64,000 bases of DNA from Dyadobacter sp. CY343 (GCF_021390335.1 NZ_JAJUXK010000007.1:124001-188000), one strand, 5' to 3'. Positions 49,608 through 59,134 are shown, numbered from the stretch's first letter. The notes: a model not told the origin generated them from the letters alone. Numbers and translations are program-made.

Positions 49608-50768
49608 TTACAGCGGACTCCACCGCGATTTCGCTTTCTCCGGCTGCACCGGCGGCTCGTGTACCGGACTTTCAATGATGAAAACCTGCTGTCCTTTTCG
49701 TTTCCCAATAAATTCCAGCTGGCTCAGTTTCAGGAAAAGCGCGGCCCACATGTTGTAAAAATTGTCGAGCGTTTTAATGCAGGGTACTATATCGTTGTGA
49801 TTATAATCGACCTGAATAACCCCGATGATCTGTTTTTCCAGACTTCCTGGCGTATCGTCGGCCCACTCGCCCAGGTAACCTAAGAGTTCCTCTTTCTCGC
49901 GGTCGGTCAAACATTCCAACGCGGCGCGGATACTTTGTACGATCTGGATCAGGCAAACTACCATATTGATCGGTTCCTGGTGCGGTAGCAGCCGCTGGTA
50001 ACTTATATTGGCAATTGAAAACGCATTCACCAATCTTTCTACCAGCATTTGCACACTATCGGAAAGCGTACTTTTCTGACTTTTAGTTTTAATCTTTTGA
50101 AGGATCCGAAAGGAATAGGTTTCAATATCATTCAAATAAACCCCAAACCTGTTGTACCATTCGCGCAGACTTTTATGCGAAACGACCGTCCGGCAGGCAG
50201 GAATAAAATCGTGTGCGACGCGCAGTTCAGCATTCGTATATTCAATTTTACCAACGATCAGTCCCGCTCCTGTCCACTGTTCCTTGTTGATCAGATCAAT
50301 GGGCGTCAAATCGATCCGGTAAGTGGGAGTAGTATAAGGATGCCGCACCGGAAGCTCCGTATCCAGCACATTACCAACCTGTTGCCGCTCAAAAAGATTG
50401 ACACTTAAAATAATATATAACCCGATATTCTTCCCGGGCGCAAAGTGGTATTCATTGGTAATATTTGTCAGCGAGGTGTCCAGTTTCACCTGATCGGCGG
50501 CAGTTACTTCCAGCAAACTTCCGTCCGGCGTGATCGCATTGCATTGCTCAATTCTGATCCGGATCTGCAAACTGGCGTCGCCCAAAACCTGCATTTCCAG
50601 CGATTCCCGGTTGTCTTTTGAAAACAGGCCATAATTAAGTGGCGTTTGAAAAATCGCCTGCGCCTTCCGTACCTGCCCGGTGTGGTAATTATCCGTTTCG
50701 ATAAAATGCTGACGGGCGATCTTCATGCCGTCAACCCAATTCACAGCCATGTGGCGGTTCTCAGCCAT
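49608..50768 (-). CDS. tssK: Type VI secretion baseplate protein TssK
   Basis: 386 residues. N-terminal NWVDGMKIARQHFIETDNYH is the conserved TssK start (the shell-domain segment with a H-F/L pattern), followed by LNYGLFSKDNRES and LPVRHPYTTPTYRIDL. TssK joins the baseplate wedges to the membrane part of the system. It is the first structural gene, 22 bp after the small LuxR-type regulator gene. Confidence 0.88.
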   Translation of the reverse strand: MAENRHMAVNWVDGMKIARQHFIETDNYHTGQVRKAQAIFQTPLNYGLFSKDNRESLEMQVLGDASLQIRIRIEQCNAITPDGSLLEVTAADQVKLDTSLTNITNEYHFAPGKNIGLYIILSVNLFERQQVGNVLDTELPVRHPYTTPTYRIDLTPIDLINKEQWTGAGLIVGKIEYTNAELRVAHDFIPACRTVVSHKSLREWYNRFGVYLNDIETYSFRILQKIKTKSQKSTLSDSVQMLVERLVNAFSIANISYQRLLPHQEPINMVVCLIQIVQSIRAALECLTDREKEELLGYLGEWADDTPGSLEKQIIGVIQVDYNHNDIVPCIKTLDNFYNMWAALFLKLSQLEFIGKRKGQQVFIIESPVHEPPVQPEKAKSRWSPL

Positions 50769-50790
50769 ATTAATCCAATTTCGTAAAGTG

Positions 50791-50973
50791 CTACATCTTC
50801 ATCGCCGCCTTCACAAGCCCGATCACCGACCGGACATTAAATTTGCGAAACAGGCTCCGGCGGTACGCTTCCACGGTTGAAATGCTCACGCCCAGCTTCT
50901 CAGCTATCTCTTTCGAGCTTAGCTCATCCATGATCAGGTTGAGGATTTCCGTTTCGCGCTTTGTCAGTTCCAT
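50791..50973 (-). CDS. Stand-alone LuxR-type HTH protein
   Basis: 60 residues that form exactly one GerE-type HTH domain: LTKRETEILNLIMDELSSKE, then IAEKLGVSISTVEAYRRSLF. No receiver or ligand domain, and an in-frame stop upstream with no alternative start shows it is not simply the end of a longer gene. It is likely cotranscribed with tssK. It may bind the half-sites at 51029-51096 and control its own operon. Confidence 0.8.
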   Translation of the reverse strand: MELTKRETEILNLIMDELSSKEIAEKLGVSISTVEAYRRSLFRKFNVRSVIGLVKAAMKM

Positions 50974-50989
50974 AATTGAAATACTTAGA

Positions 50990-51020
50990 CAAAGTTGCCG
51001 GTTCGGGAACGTGAAATCAA
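50990..51020 (-). promoter_or_regulatory. Candidate promoter of the secretion operon
   Basis: On the minus strand: TTG (51018-51020), 20-bp spacer, CAACTTTG (50990-50997). The -7 element lacks the first T of TAnnTTTG, as in activator-dependent promoters. It ends 16 bp before the HTH gene. Confidence 0.4.
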
Positions 51021-51028
51021 TCGGCAGA

Positions 51029-51096
51029 TACCCTGATTTTCAACGATATTTACCCTGATTTTTCTAAGGGTTTTTAGGAGGATTTTTAAGGGTTTT
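51029..51096. promoter_or_regulatory. Operator-like half-sites with 22-bp spacing
   Basis: taccctgatttt occurs at 51029 and 51051, and aagggtttt at 51066 and 51088: each pair is spaced 22 bp (two helix turns), and the two pairs face each other. The block ends 9 bp upstream of the candidate -33 element. Confidence 0.55.
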
Positions 51097-51117
51097 CCAT
51101 GATAAAATTCATGAAAA

Positions 51118-51768
51118 CTAGACGACGCCCATTCTGACAGCTATTTTCGTCAGGCCCACCGAATTCTTGACACCTAGCTTATGAAACAGATTCCTGCGGT
51201 GCGTTTCCACTGTTTTATCGCTGATACAAAGCTCATTGGCGATCTTGTTGGTAGAATATTCACTAGCCACCAGCCGTAGTATTTCCACTTCTCTTTTACT
51301 CAAAAAATCCCTGGTAGTAGGCGCCGGTTCCTGGGTGTACAAGTCGAGAGAGCTTTCCGCAAGTTTGAGCATTACCTCTTGTCCATAGTAAACTTTCCCC
51401 TCAGAAACAGCCCTGACAGCCCTTTCCCATTCATCCAGCTCAGATTCAAAAACAATATAACCACTCACTCCCGACCTCACCACTTCCCTCACCGACTCGG
51501 CAGAAGGGCTCGGTGCGAGCAGCAAAAATTTGAGGTTTGGGTGCATTTTCCGGATTTTCAGGATCTGATCGGCGGTATGGTCCGATTGATGGGCGAAGGC
51601 TACGACGATATCTACGTCTTTCAGATAAGGGAGCTGCGTGATTTGTTCGAGGCTATTGCATTTACCTACCAGCTCAATGTAAGACCTTTTCCTTAACCAC
51701 TCGGCCACCGCTTCGCATTCCAAAGGATGGGGATGCACCAGGCAGGCATGCGTGATAGATTGTTCCAT
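51118..51768 (-). CDS. LuxR/NarL-type regulator with degenerate receiver domain
   Basis: 216 residues. The receiver-like N-domain lacks the acidic pocket (VHPHPLE where the DD pair should be), the phosphorylated Asp (VDIVVAFAHQ) and the Lys (GYIVFES); the fold is kept but phosphorylation seems lost. The C-terminal HTH is intact: LSKREVEILRLVASEYSTNK, SDKTVETHRRNLFHKLGV. It may be constitutive or respond to a ligand or partner. It has its own promoter and ends 144 bp before the small HTH gene. Confidence 0.88.
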   Translation of the reverse strand: MEQSITHACLVHPHPLECEAVAEWLRKRSYIELVGKCNSLEQITQLPYLKDVDIVVAFAHQSDHTADQILKIRKMHPNLKFLLLAPSPSAESVREVVRSGVSGYIVFESELDEWERAVRAVSEGKVYYGQEVMLKLAESSLDLYTQEPAPTTRDFLSKREVEILRLVASEYSTNKIANELCISDKTVETHRRNLFHKLGVKNSVGLTKIAVRMGVV

Positions 51769-51802
51769 TTTTTCGGGGTTGAGTAATAGATATTGAAGAA
51801 TT

Positions 51803-51834
51803 CAAAGGTAGTCTTACGTGCCTCCCCGCGTCAA
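51803..51834 (-). promoter_or_regulatory. Promoter of the degenerate-receiver regulator
   Basis: Minus strand: TTG (51832-51834), 21-bp spacer, TACCTTTG (51803-51810), a full -7 match 35 bp before the ATG. Confidence 0.5.
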
Positions 51835-52117
51835 TACGGTAAAGTACAGAAATGACTAAGTAAGATTACCCGGTTTCCTGAAAAGCTGTCAATAAGTGCA
51901 GTCTAACCGGTTTTTCTACTCGTTTTCGCAAAGTTGGCACCTATAAGGAATACCCTTACATGGATACACTTACTGATATCTATATACGTTGGAGCCGATT
52001 TTTAGCTAATGGTAAAAAATAGCGTAATACTACCTGCACAAGTAGTAAGAATATTTCGCAGTACCCTTTTGTTCAGCAACCGACAGCCTTGAAATAAAAT
52101 TATTTGCACAATTAATA
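51835..52117. other. Divergent intergenic region
   Basis: No gene is supported. It contains an imperfect palindrome TAAGG-aata-CCCTTA at 51944-51958 whose ACCCT core matches the half-sites at 51029-51096. The remainder is AT-rich and unremarkable. Confidence 0.5.
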
Positions 52118-52125
52118 TAAATTTG
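52118..52125 (+). promoter_or_regulatory. Candidate -7 element for the sigma factor gene
   Basis: TAAATTTG, 42 bp before the ATG at 52168; it overlaps the alternative TTG start at 52123 and so argues against it. No good -33. Confidence 0.35.
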
Positions 52126-52167
52126 TCGGAGTTAAGTCACTATTGTGCCGCGCTACCTGAACCCGTC

Positions 52168-52749
52168 ATGACTGACAATTTTGAGAATGAACAGCTTATT
52201 GAAGCATTGCAGGGAGGAAGCGAAGATGCTTTCACTGTGATCTACCAGCGATACTGGTATAAGATGTTCCTGGTCGCATACCGAAAGCTCCAGAGCAAGG
52301 AAGCCGCCGAAGAAATTGTGCAGGATATATTCATGCGGCTCTGGCGCGAACGGGCCACCGACAGGATCATCAATCTCGACTATTATCTTTTTTCTGCTGT
52401 CCGCTACGAGGTTGTAGACCATATCCGAGGTAATATTTCCAAAGAAGCGTATCTCAGTCAAACACCCGATTTCTCTGCGTTGGGCGAATGCAATATTGAA
52501 AACCAGATCGCATTAAGCGAGCTGATCACTGCGATTGACGAGGGTTTGCATATTCTTCCTGAAAAATCCCAGGAAATCTTCAAGCTCTATCGCTTCGAAC
52601 ACTGGCCGCTTGCCCGTATTGCGAAACATTTCAAGCTGTCTGAAAAAGCAGTTGAATACCATCTTACCAAAGCCACCAAGTCTGTTCGCAGTTACCTCAA
52701 ACAGACGCTTTCCATTTTACTGGCTTTTGTCTCTCCCTTTCTCCAATAG
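52168..52749 (+). CDS. ECF RNA polymerase sigma factor
   Basis: 193 residues from the ATG at 52168. Region 2 contains FTVIYQRYWYKMFLVAYRKL and AEEIVQDIFMRLWRER; region 4 contains LPEKSQEIFKLYRFEHWPLA and LSEKAVEYHLTKATKSV. This is the SusC-associated ECF group of Bacteroidota. It precedes a FecR anti-sigma gene and a SusC with an STN signalling domain, so it should turn on that uptake system when its substrate binds. Confidence 0.93.
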   Translation: MTDNFENEQLIEALQGGSEDAFTVIYQRYWYKMFLVAYRKLQSKEAAEEIVQDIFMRLWRERATDRIINLDYYLFSAVRYEVVDHIRGNISKEAYLSQTPDFSALGECNIENQIALSELITAIDEGLHILPEKSQEIFKLYRFEHWPLARIAKHFKLSEKAVEYHLTKATKSVRSYLKQTLSILLAFVSPFLQ

Positions 52750-52885
52750 GTTTCTGATTTGTATTAAAAAAACAATTTCATCTCTAATAGGACGCTAACC
52801 TATAATTTTTAGAAGATTTTCTAAACTTATTTAGGGAATAGGTGCCTTTCTGCGGCTTATGTAAAAGAATACATCAAGCCTTTCA

Positions 52886-53932
52886 ATGAACAATCAGGAA
52901 ATCCAGTCTCTGCTGCTCAAATACCACAACGGAGATTGTACACAAGAGGAAATTGCGAAGATCCACCTCTGGTACGACAAGCTGAACGAAGAGTCTCTTC
53001 TTACACTCGACGCAAACGAACGTGAGCAGACAGAAGACCGCATTCTCGGAAATATCCGGACAGAGATCAATGAGGAGAAATTATATCAGAAAATATTAGT
53101 TAAAAAATGGTGGCGCAGCGGCACAACCTACGCATCGGCAGCGGCGGTCATTATTGCTATTGGCTGCTGGGTATTCCTTGGCAAAGCAAGTTCCCGCGAG
53201 GTGATCAGCCAGGAAAAGATATTGGTACAAGCTCCTGCCGGACAACTTATTACCCGCGTCAACAATTCTGACAGCACTCAGAAAATTCGCCTGGAAGACG
53301 GAAGTACCGTCACACTCAGCCCCCGCAGCCGCATTATGTACCCCCGCACATTTGCCAAAGATCAGCGCGACGTGCAGCTCGTGGGCAATGCATTTTTTGA
53401 AATCACTAAAAATCCGGACAAACCATTTTTCGTATACAGCGGCAAGTTGATCACGCGCGTGCTGGGTACCAGTTTCCGGATCAAGACCAATGCGAAAGAC
53501 CAGGCGCTGGAAGTGGAAGTGGTGACGGGTAAGGTTTCGGTATTTGAAAACAATGATTCTTTCGCTGAAAATACGGCCAGCCCGCATTCCAACGGCGTAA
53601 TCCTGACGCCAAATCAGCGGGTTACCTATTTCCCCGAAAGCCGGCACTTGATGACCGGGCTGGTAGTGGAGCCGGTGAAGGCAAATGTAGCTACTGACGA
53701 TTTGCGGCCGGTTTTCAACAATATTGGAATGGGCAAGATCGTGGAGGCGCTGCACGAAAGCTATGGTATCGAGATCGTTTTTGCCAACGACCGAATTGCC
53801 GAATGCACCTTCACAGGCGATATGACCGATTTATCCCTCTACGAAAAGCTCGACCTGATCTGCGGATCGGTGGGCGCAGATTACGAAGTAAAAGGAACGC
53901 GCATTCTGATCAACGGCCGCGGCTGCGACTAA
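52886..53932 (+). CDS. FecR-family anti-sigma factor
   Basis: 348 residues. A cytoplasmic N-terminal helical part (MNNQEIQSLLLKYHNGDCTQ) that should hold the sigma factor, one membrane segment (about 74-94), the FecR periplasmic domain (IRLEDGSTVTLSPRSRIMYP) and a C-terminal DUF4974 domain (GKIVEALHESYGIEIVF) that contacts the STN domain of SusC. It passes the outer-membrane signal to the sigma factor. It follows it by 136 bp. Confidence 0.94.
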   Translation: MNNQEIQSLLLKYHNGDCTQEEIAKIHLWYDKLNEESLLTLDANEREQTEDRILGNIRTEINEEKLYQKILVKKWWRSGTTYASAAAVIIAIGCWVFLGKASSREVISQEKILVQAPAGQLITRVNNSDSTQKIRLEDGSTVTLSPRSRIMYPRTFAKDQRDVQLVGNAFFEITKNPDKPFFVYSGKLITRVLGTSFRIKTNAKDQALEVEVVTGKVSVFENNDSFAENTASPHSNGVILTPNQRVTYFPESRHLMTGLVVEPVKANVATDDLRPVFNNIGMGKIVEALHESYGIEIVFANDRIAECTFTGDMTDLSLYEKLDLICGSVGADYEVKGTRILINGRGCD

Positions 53933-53988
53933 ACCTAAACCCCTAACCCCTGAACTATGCTGAGAAAAAACCTGAGCTAAACAAAAAA

Positions 53989-54012
53989 CCGATAGTGCGT
54001 CAACACTACCGG
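53989..54012 (+). terminator. Weak hairpin between fecR and susC
   Basis: ccgatagtg pairs with cactaccgg with one mismatch, followed by a short T-rich stretch. It could reduce readthrough from the regulator genes or act as an attenuator. Confidence 0.35.
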
Positions 54013-54097
54013 CCTTTATTACAGCCTGCATGAGCGATCCTGGACAGAGAGAACATGCGGCCAACGTCCTGTTTTTACAAATAGAACCTTCAAAATT

Positions 54098-57000
54098 ATG
54101 CAAAGAAACCTACAATTAAAATGGTGTGCAGCACTGTGCATTGTCATGAAAATATCGCTCGCCCAAATCCTTTTTGCAGTGATCTGCACCAGCCTGACTT
54201 ACGCGGCCGGTGAGAGCCGCGCACAGGAAATTATGGATCGACAAGTTACAATCCACGCGCGGGACGCCGAGTTGAAAGACGTGCTGCGCGACCTGGAAGC
54301 GCAGGCCGAAATCAAGTTTGCTTACAGTCAGAAAGCGATCAAAGCGGAGCGTACGGTCAATATCCATATTGTAAACCAAAAGCTGGGCGCGGCGCTTACG
54401 ACACTTTTCGAGCCGCTGAATATTTCGTACCAGCTTACGTCGGGCCGGATATTGCTGACTTCGCCAACCGGAGCTGCTCTGCCGCCGGTACAGATTGAGA
54501 AAACCGAGGACGCCGCGATGCCCGCTGCCGAGGTGATCAAGGGAAAAGTTACCGACGAAACGAGCGCGGGCCTGCCGGGTGTGAGTGTGGTTTTAAAAGG
54601 AACACAAAAAGGGACTACTACCAATTCAAACGGCGATTTTGAAATAGATGTACCCCAGAGAGCAGGCGCAGTGCTGGTATTCAGCTTCGTAGGGTACAAG
54701 CCGCAGGAACTGGCGATTGATAATCGAAGCTCTATTGCGGTGGTGATGGAACCGGAAAACAAATCGCTCGAAGAAATCGTCGTGATCGGTTATGGCGCTG
54801 TCAAGAAAAGTGACCTTACTGGCTCAGTTTCCAGCATTAAGAGCGAGGCGATCCGGGAAATGCCTGTGACTTCGGTCGATCAGGCGATCCAGTCGCGGGC
54901 GCCGGGTGTGCAGGTGACGCAAACTTCCGGCGCGCCGGGTGGCGGTATTTCGATCCGCGTGCGCGGGGCGAACTCCATCAACAGTGGTAGCGAGCCGCTA
55001 TATGTGATCGACGGATTCCCGATGTATCCCGACAATACCGCACTTGGAACCAGCGGAAACCGCCAGCCTACTAATGCGATGGCATCCATTAACCCTAACG
55101 AAATTGAGTCCATTGAAATACTGAAAGATGCTTCTGCGACCTCCATTTACGGTTCACGCGGCGCAAACGGTGTTATTTTGATCACGACCAAACGCGGGAA
55201 AGAAGGCCAGAGCAGCGTGGACTACGACGGTTCCTATTCATTCCAAAGTATTGCCAATAATGTAGATGTGCTGAATGGCGGGGACTATATGCGGTATATC
55301 AATCTCCTCGAAAAAAGTCAGGGTGGTAATCCACGCTATTCCGACCAGCAAATCGCCCAGATCGGCAAAGGTACTGACTGGTGGGATGTGATTTCAAGAA
55401 CCGGCGGGCTGTCCAATCACCAGCTTTCTTTCACAGGAGGTACTAAGGGAATGCGCTATGCATTTGTAGGTAACTACCTTGACAACAAAGGGATTATCAA
55501 GAATACAAATTTCAACAGGTACGGTTTCAGGATGAACCTGGACAACGACTTTTTGAAAGGAAAAGCGACGCTGAGCAATAGCTGGTCTTTCAACCGCTCG
55601 GGAAGTAGTAATGTGCCTACTGACCGCGGTGGACCGGGTGGTATAGTCATTTCCGCATTAGGTCTCGATCCCACCGTGGGTGTTTTTGATGATCTGGGCG
55701 GCTATCAATATGCGAGCTATGATCAGCGCTTTTTGACAAATCCACTTGCAGAGGCAACGGAGGGTTATGACAAAGACTGGACGAATCGCTTGTTTGGAAC
55801 TACCGCATTGACCATTAATATTTTGGACGGACTGAAATTCAGAACCAGTCTGGGTGTCGATTTGGTAAATGCACGCCGCACGACTTTTTACAACAACTTC
55901 ACTTACCTCGGCCGCCAGAATGACCGGGAACTGCAAAAAGCCAACCGGAACAGTAATAACATCCTGAACGAAAACATATTAAGTTATAATAAAGAAGTCG
56001 CAAAAGGGCATTTTCTGGATGTGACGCTGGGTTATACTTATCAAAAAGAGGTCAACTATTTTGAATCCGTAGCGACCCGCGGCCTGCCTTCTGACGATGT
56101 GGAGGCTGTGAATATGCAAAATGGAAGCCGCCCGCTGGTGCCTGTTTCAGGGCGTCTTGAATGGGAGCTGCTTTCGTATTTAGGCCGTTTGAATTACAAT
56201 TTTAAAGACCGCTACCTGCTTACCGTTACATTGCGCCGCGACGGTTCCTCCAAATTTGGACCTAACAACAAATGGGCAACATTCCCCTCGGCTGCATTGG
56301 GCTGGCGTGTTGTCAATGAGAATTTCTTCAAAAATTCAGGACTTGCTTCTGTATTTGACGATTTCAAAATCCGCGCGAGTTATGGTTTAACTGGTAACTC
56401 TCAAATTCCGGTTTACCGCTCAATAGCTGGTCTGGTACCTTACAATTATGTCCTTGGTGGCACACCTACATTGGTTTCAGGTTACGGGCCAAACCGTATT
56501 TCAAACAACGATTTGAAATGGGAAAGTACTTCCATGACCAATATCGGTCTTGATTTTACATTGCTCTCAAACAGGCTGAGTCTTACTGTTGATGCATTTC
56601 AAAATAAAACCACCGATTTGCTCCTCGACGTGTCTATTCCCCAAAGTACCGGTTTCAGTATCATTATGCTGAACTCCGGTTCGCTGACCAACAAGGGACT
56701 GGAATTCTCTGCCAATTATAAGTTAATGAGTTCCAATACATTCAGCTGGGACGTGAGCGGCAATGTTTCCATTCTTCGTAACAAAATCCTTGACCTTGGT
56801 AAAAGCACACCATTTTTCGCGGGTAGTACAAGCAGTCACCTCGGTGTATTGGGAAGCTGGGTGGAAGCCGGCAATCCGATCGGTGTGTGGCGGGGATACA
56901 ATTATGTCGGGTTGTTTCAAAGTGAAGAAGAAGGAAAAAGTTACTCAGCAAAAGCAGGTTATCCTAAATATGAGGACGTAAATGGTGATGGAAAATACAC

Positions 57001-57529
57001 GACCGACGATTTTAAGATCATCGGCGATCCTAATCCGAAACTGACCTGGGGCTTTAATACAACCCTCAAATACAAAGGATTTGACCTGGCCATATTTTTC
57101 AGGGGTGTGCACGGTAACCAGGTCCGGAACCTACAACAATCTGAAATGGGCGACGGGGTGCAGAAGATCAACCAGATCGGGAATATCCTGACAGATTCGT
57201 GGACACCGGAAAACCCAAATGCGCCACGACCGGTGATCGACGGGCGGAGAGATTTTATTTCCTTCCGCAGATCATCGTTTTTCATTCAGGACGGTTCTTT
57301 TGTGCGGTTGCAAAACTTGTCCCTGGGCTATTCGGTACCGCTGAAAACCAAGTACATCCGCACTGTCAGAATGTACGCCAGCGGCCAGAATTTATTCCTG
57401 ATCACAAAATACAAAGGATTTGATCCTGAGGTAAATAACCAGGGTCAAAACAACCTGAACCGCGGCGACGATTACGATGCATATCCCCGCGCAAGGATGT
57501 ATACAGTTGGCCTGAACCTGGGTTTTTAA
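54098..57529 (+). CDS. SusC/RagA-type TonB-dependent outer membrane transporter with STN domain
   Basis: 1143 residues. Signal peptide, then an STN signalling domain (about 45-120, VTIHARDAELKDVLRDLEAQ), a CarboxypepD_reg domain (IKGKVTDETSAGLPGVSVVL), the plug with EEIVVIGYGAVKKSDLTGSV and a 22-strand-type barrel ending in an aromatic residue (YTVGLNLGF). It imports oligosaccharides with its SusD partner and signals to FecR through STN. The cognate substrate may contain rhamnose, judging from the mutarotase downstream. Confidence 0.96.
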   Translation: MQRNLQLKWCAALCIVMKISLAQILFAVICTSLTYAAGESRAQEIMDRQVTIHARDAELKDVLRDLEAQAEIKFAYSQKAIKAERTVNIHIVNQKLGAALTTLFEPLNISYQLTSGRILLTSPTGAALPPVQIEKTEDAAMPAAEVIKGKVTDETSAGLPGVSVVLKGTQKGTTTNSNGDFEIDVPQRAGAVLVFSFVGYKPQELAIDNRSSIAVVMEPENKSLEEIVVIGYGAVKKSDLTGSVSSIKSEAIREMPVTSVDQAIQSRAPGVQVTQTSGAPGGGISIRVRGANSINSGSEPLYVIDGFPMYPDNTALGTSGNRQPTNAMASINPNEIESIEILKDASATSIYGSRGANGVILITTKRGKEGQSSVDYDGSYSFQSIANNVDVLNGGDYMRYINLLEKSQGGNPRYSDQQIAQIGKGTDWWDVISRTGGLSNHQLSFTGGTKGMRYAFVGNYLDNKGIIKNTNFNRYGFRMNLDNDFLKGKATLSNSWSFNRSGSSNVPTDRGGPGGIVISALGLDPTVGVFDDLGGYQYASYDQRFLTNPLAEATEGYDKDWTNRLFGTTALTINILDGLKFRTSLGVDLVNARRTTFYNNFTYLGRQNDRELQKANRNSNNILNENILSYNKEVAKGHFLDVTLGYTYQKEVNYFESVATRGLPSDDVEAVNMQNGSRPLVPVSGRLEWELLSYLGRLNYNFKDRYLLTVTLRRDGSSKFGPNNKWATFPSAALGWRVVNENFFKNSGLASVFDDFKIRASYGLTGNSQIPVYRSIAGLVPYNYVLGGTPTLVSGYGPNRISNNDLKWESTSMTNIGLDFTLLSNRLSLTVDAFQNKTTDLLLDVSIPQSTGFSIIMLNSGSLTNKGLEFSANYKLMSSNTFSWDVSGNVSILRNKILDLGKSTPFFAGSTSSHLGVLGSWVEAGNPIGVWRGYNYVGLFQSEEEGKSYSAKAGYPKYEDVNGDGKYTTDDFKIIGDPNPKLTWGFNTTLKYKGFDLAIFFRGVHGNQVRNLQQSEMGDGVQKINQIGNILTDSWTPENPNAPRPVIDGRRDFISFRRSSFFIQDGSFVRLQNLSLGYSVPLKTKYIRTVRMYASGQNLFLITKYKGFDPEVNNQGQNNLNRGDDYDAYPRARMYTVGLNLGF

Positions 57530-57562
57530 GTCCATTCATTTGTACCTCAGACTTTTACAAAA

Positions 57563-59134
57563 ATGAAAAATATACTATTACATAAATCCCGGGCATTTTT
57601 CCTGATCCTTTCGCTCCTGAGCGTTGCCGGTTGTTCAGACCTTAAAGAAAAACCTGATTTTATTAATCCGGACACGTTTTACAAATCGGCCAACGAACTG
57701 AAATTGGGTGTTAATGCGGTTTACGACGATTTGAATTCGGGCGGTTTCGGCTTTTTTTATGACAGATATGTATTTGAATGTCTGATCGGCGGCTACCAGG
57801 TAGGCTGGGAAAAGGGGCCGTTGCAGTTCAATCTCGGCAATGTAAATCCGGCGGATGAATACATTGAAGCTTACTGGGGCATTTGCTACCGGTCGATCAA
57901 CCGCGCGAATGCGATCATCGAAACTGCCGAAGCTATGAAAGATCCGAGCAATCAGGCGCTGATCGACAGATTACGAGGCGAGACTTTGTTTTTGAGAGCG
58001 TTTTACTATTACGGTCTGCTCAGCTATTTCGATGATGCTCCGCTTTCTATTAAATCAACCAAAAACATCACCGAGCTTCCTTCCAACAGCGGTGGTAACC
58101 GGGCTATTATTGACCAGATCTATGCAGATACAAAGGCTGCGATCGAGCTGCTTCCTGCCAGTTACACAGGCGTTGATATGGGCCGTGCGACGAAATGGGC
58201 GGCAAAATCCGTGCTCATGAAAGCCCAATTGTGGGATGAAAAATGGGCCGATGCCAAAGTGACTGCGGAGGATATTATCAACAACAGCGGTATCACATTG
58301 TATCCCGATTTTGCGCACAATTTTGACCTGGCACATGAAAATATGGGCGAACGTATTTTTGAAGCACAGGTATCGGCCACGGCCAGTCCCAACGAATATA
58401 GCCAGCATTCGGCGCACTTTAACCCCGAAGATTTTCCAAGTGAACTGGGCGGCTCGGGATGGAGCTGGATCAGTACGACGCAGGAATTCCGCGCGGCTTA
58501 CGATCCCAAAGACAAGAGGATTGCAGGTACATTCATTGAAACCTACCCGACCGGCCGTTTTGGAAAAATCAACGGAACCTACCCGATGGTAACGTGGAGC
58601 CCGAAAGCGGACTACAATCTGTCGCGTTTTGGAGGGGTGGTAAAATCAGATGCGAATCCCAAAGATCCTGCGCAGATGATCTTTGGCAAAGCGTGGTCCA
58701 ACAAGATCGCTGAGCTCGACAGGCGGAACTCGGCCACCGAGAAAAACACGATCTACATTCGTTTATCCGATATTCTGCTGGGGCATTCCGAAGCTTGCAA
58801 CGAAAGCGGGCAGGGTGACCCTTATGCTTCTATCAACAAAGTGCGCGAGCGCGCCGGCATTCCTGCATTGAAGGGTTTGACCCAGGCTACTTTGCGTGAC
58901 GCGATCATTCAGGAACGAATGCAGGAGTTTGTGTTTGAGCAGGTGATGTATCCTGAGCTGCGCAGAAAAAGCAAATTCGGCGGACCTATTGACTATCTCG
59001 GCAAGGAAATCAAACATTTTGCCCAGAAATACAATGTGGACCGAGTGCCAAAAGCGAAGGATTATGTGTTGCCACTGCCTGTAAAAGAGCTGCTTGGCAA
59101 CCCGAATGTGAAGCAAAATGCAACGTGGCAGTAA
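57563..59134 (+). CDS. SusD/RagB-type substrate-binding lipoprotein
   Basis: 523 residues. Lipoprotein signal LILSLLSVAGCSDL. It has the TPR-rich SusD fold: YWGICYRSINRANAIIETAE, LRGETLFLRAFYYYGLLSYF and the C-terminal half with SDILLGHSEACNESG and IQERMQEFVFEQ. It covers the SusC barrel and captures the glycan at the cell surface. It starts 33 bp after the susC stop. Confidence 0.96.
   Translation: MKNILLHKSRAFFLILSLLSVAGCSDLKEKPDFINPDTFYKSANELKLGVNAVYDDLNSGGFGFFYDRYVFECLIGGYQVGWEKGPLQFNLGNVNPADEYIEAYWGICYRSINRANAIIETAEAMKDPSNQALIDRLRGETLFLRAFYYYGLLSYFDDAPLSIKSTKNITELPSNSGGNRAIIDQIYADTKAAIELLPASYTGVDMGRATKWAAKSVLMKAQLWDEKWADAKVTAEDIINNSGITLYPDFAHNFDLAHENMGERIFEAQVSATASPNEYSQHSAHFNPEDFPSELGGSGWSWISTTQEFRAAYDPKDKRIAGTFIETYPTGRFGKINGTYPMVTWSPKADYNLSRFGGVVKSDANPKDPAQMIFGKAWSNKIAELDRRNSATEKNTIYIRLSDILLGHSEACNESGQGDPYASINKVRERAGIPALKGLTQATLRDAIIQERMQEFVFEQVMYPELRRKSKFGGPIDYLGKEIKHFAQKYNVDRVPKAKDYVLPLPVKELLGNPNVKQNATWQ

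Noticed and set aside
27823..50768. Extracellular contractile injection system (Afp/MAC type)
   Set aside because: ClpV, TssK, TssN, a TssO-like protein and Hcp/TssD paralogues are present, and no LysM baseplate or Afp-type tail terminator was seen; the locus is a type VI system.
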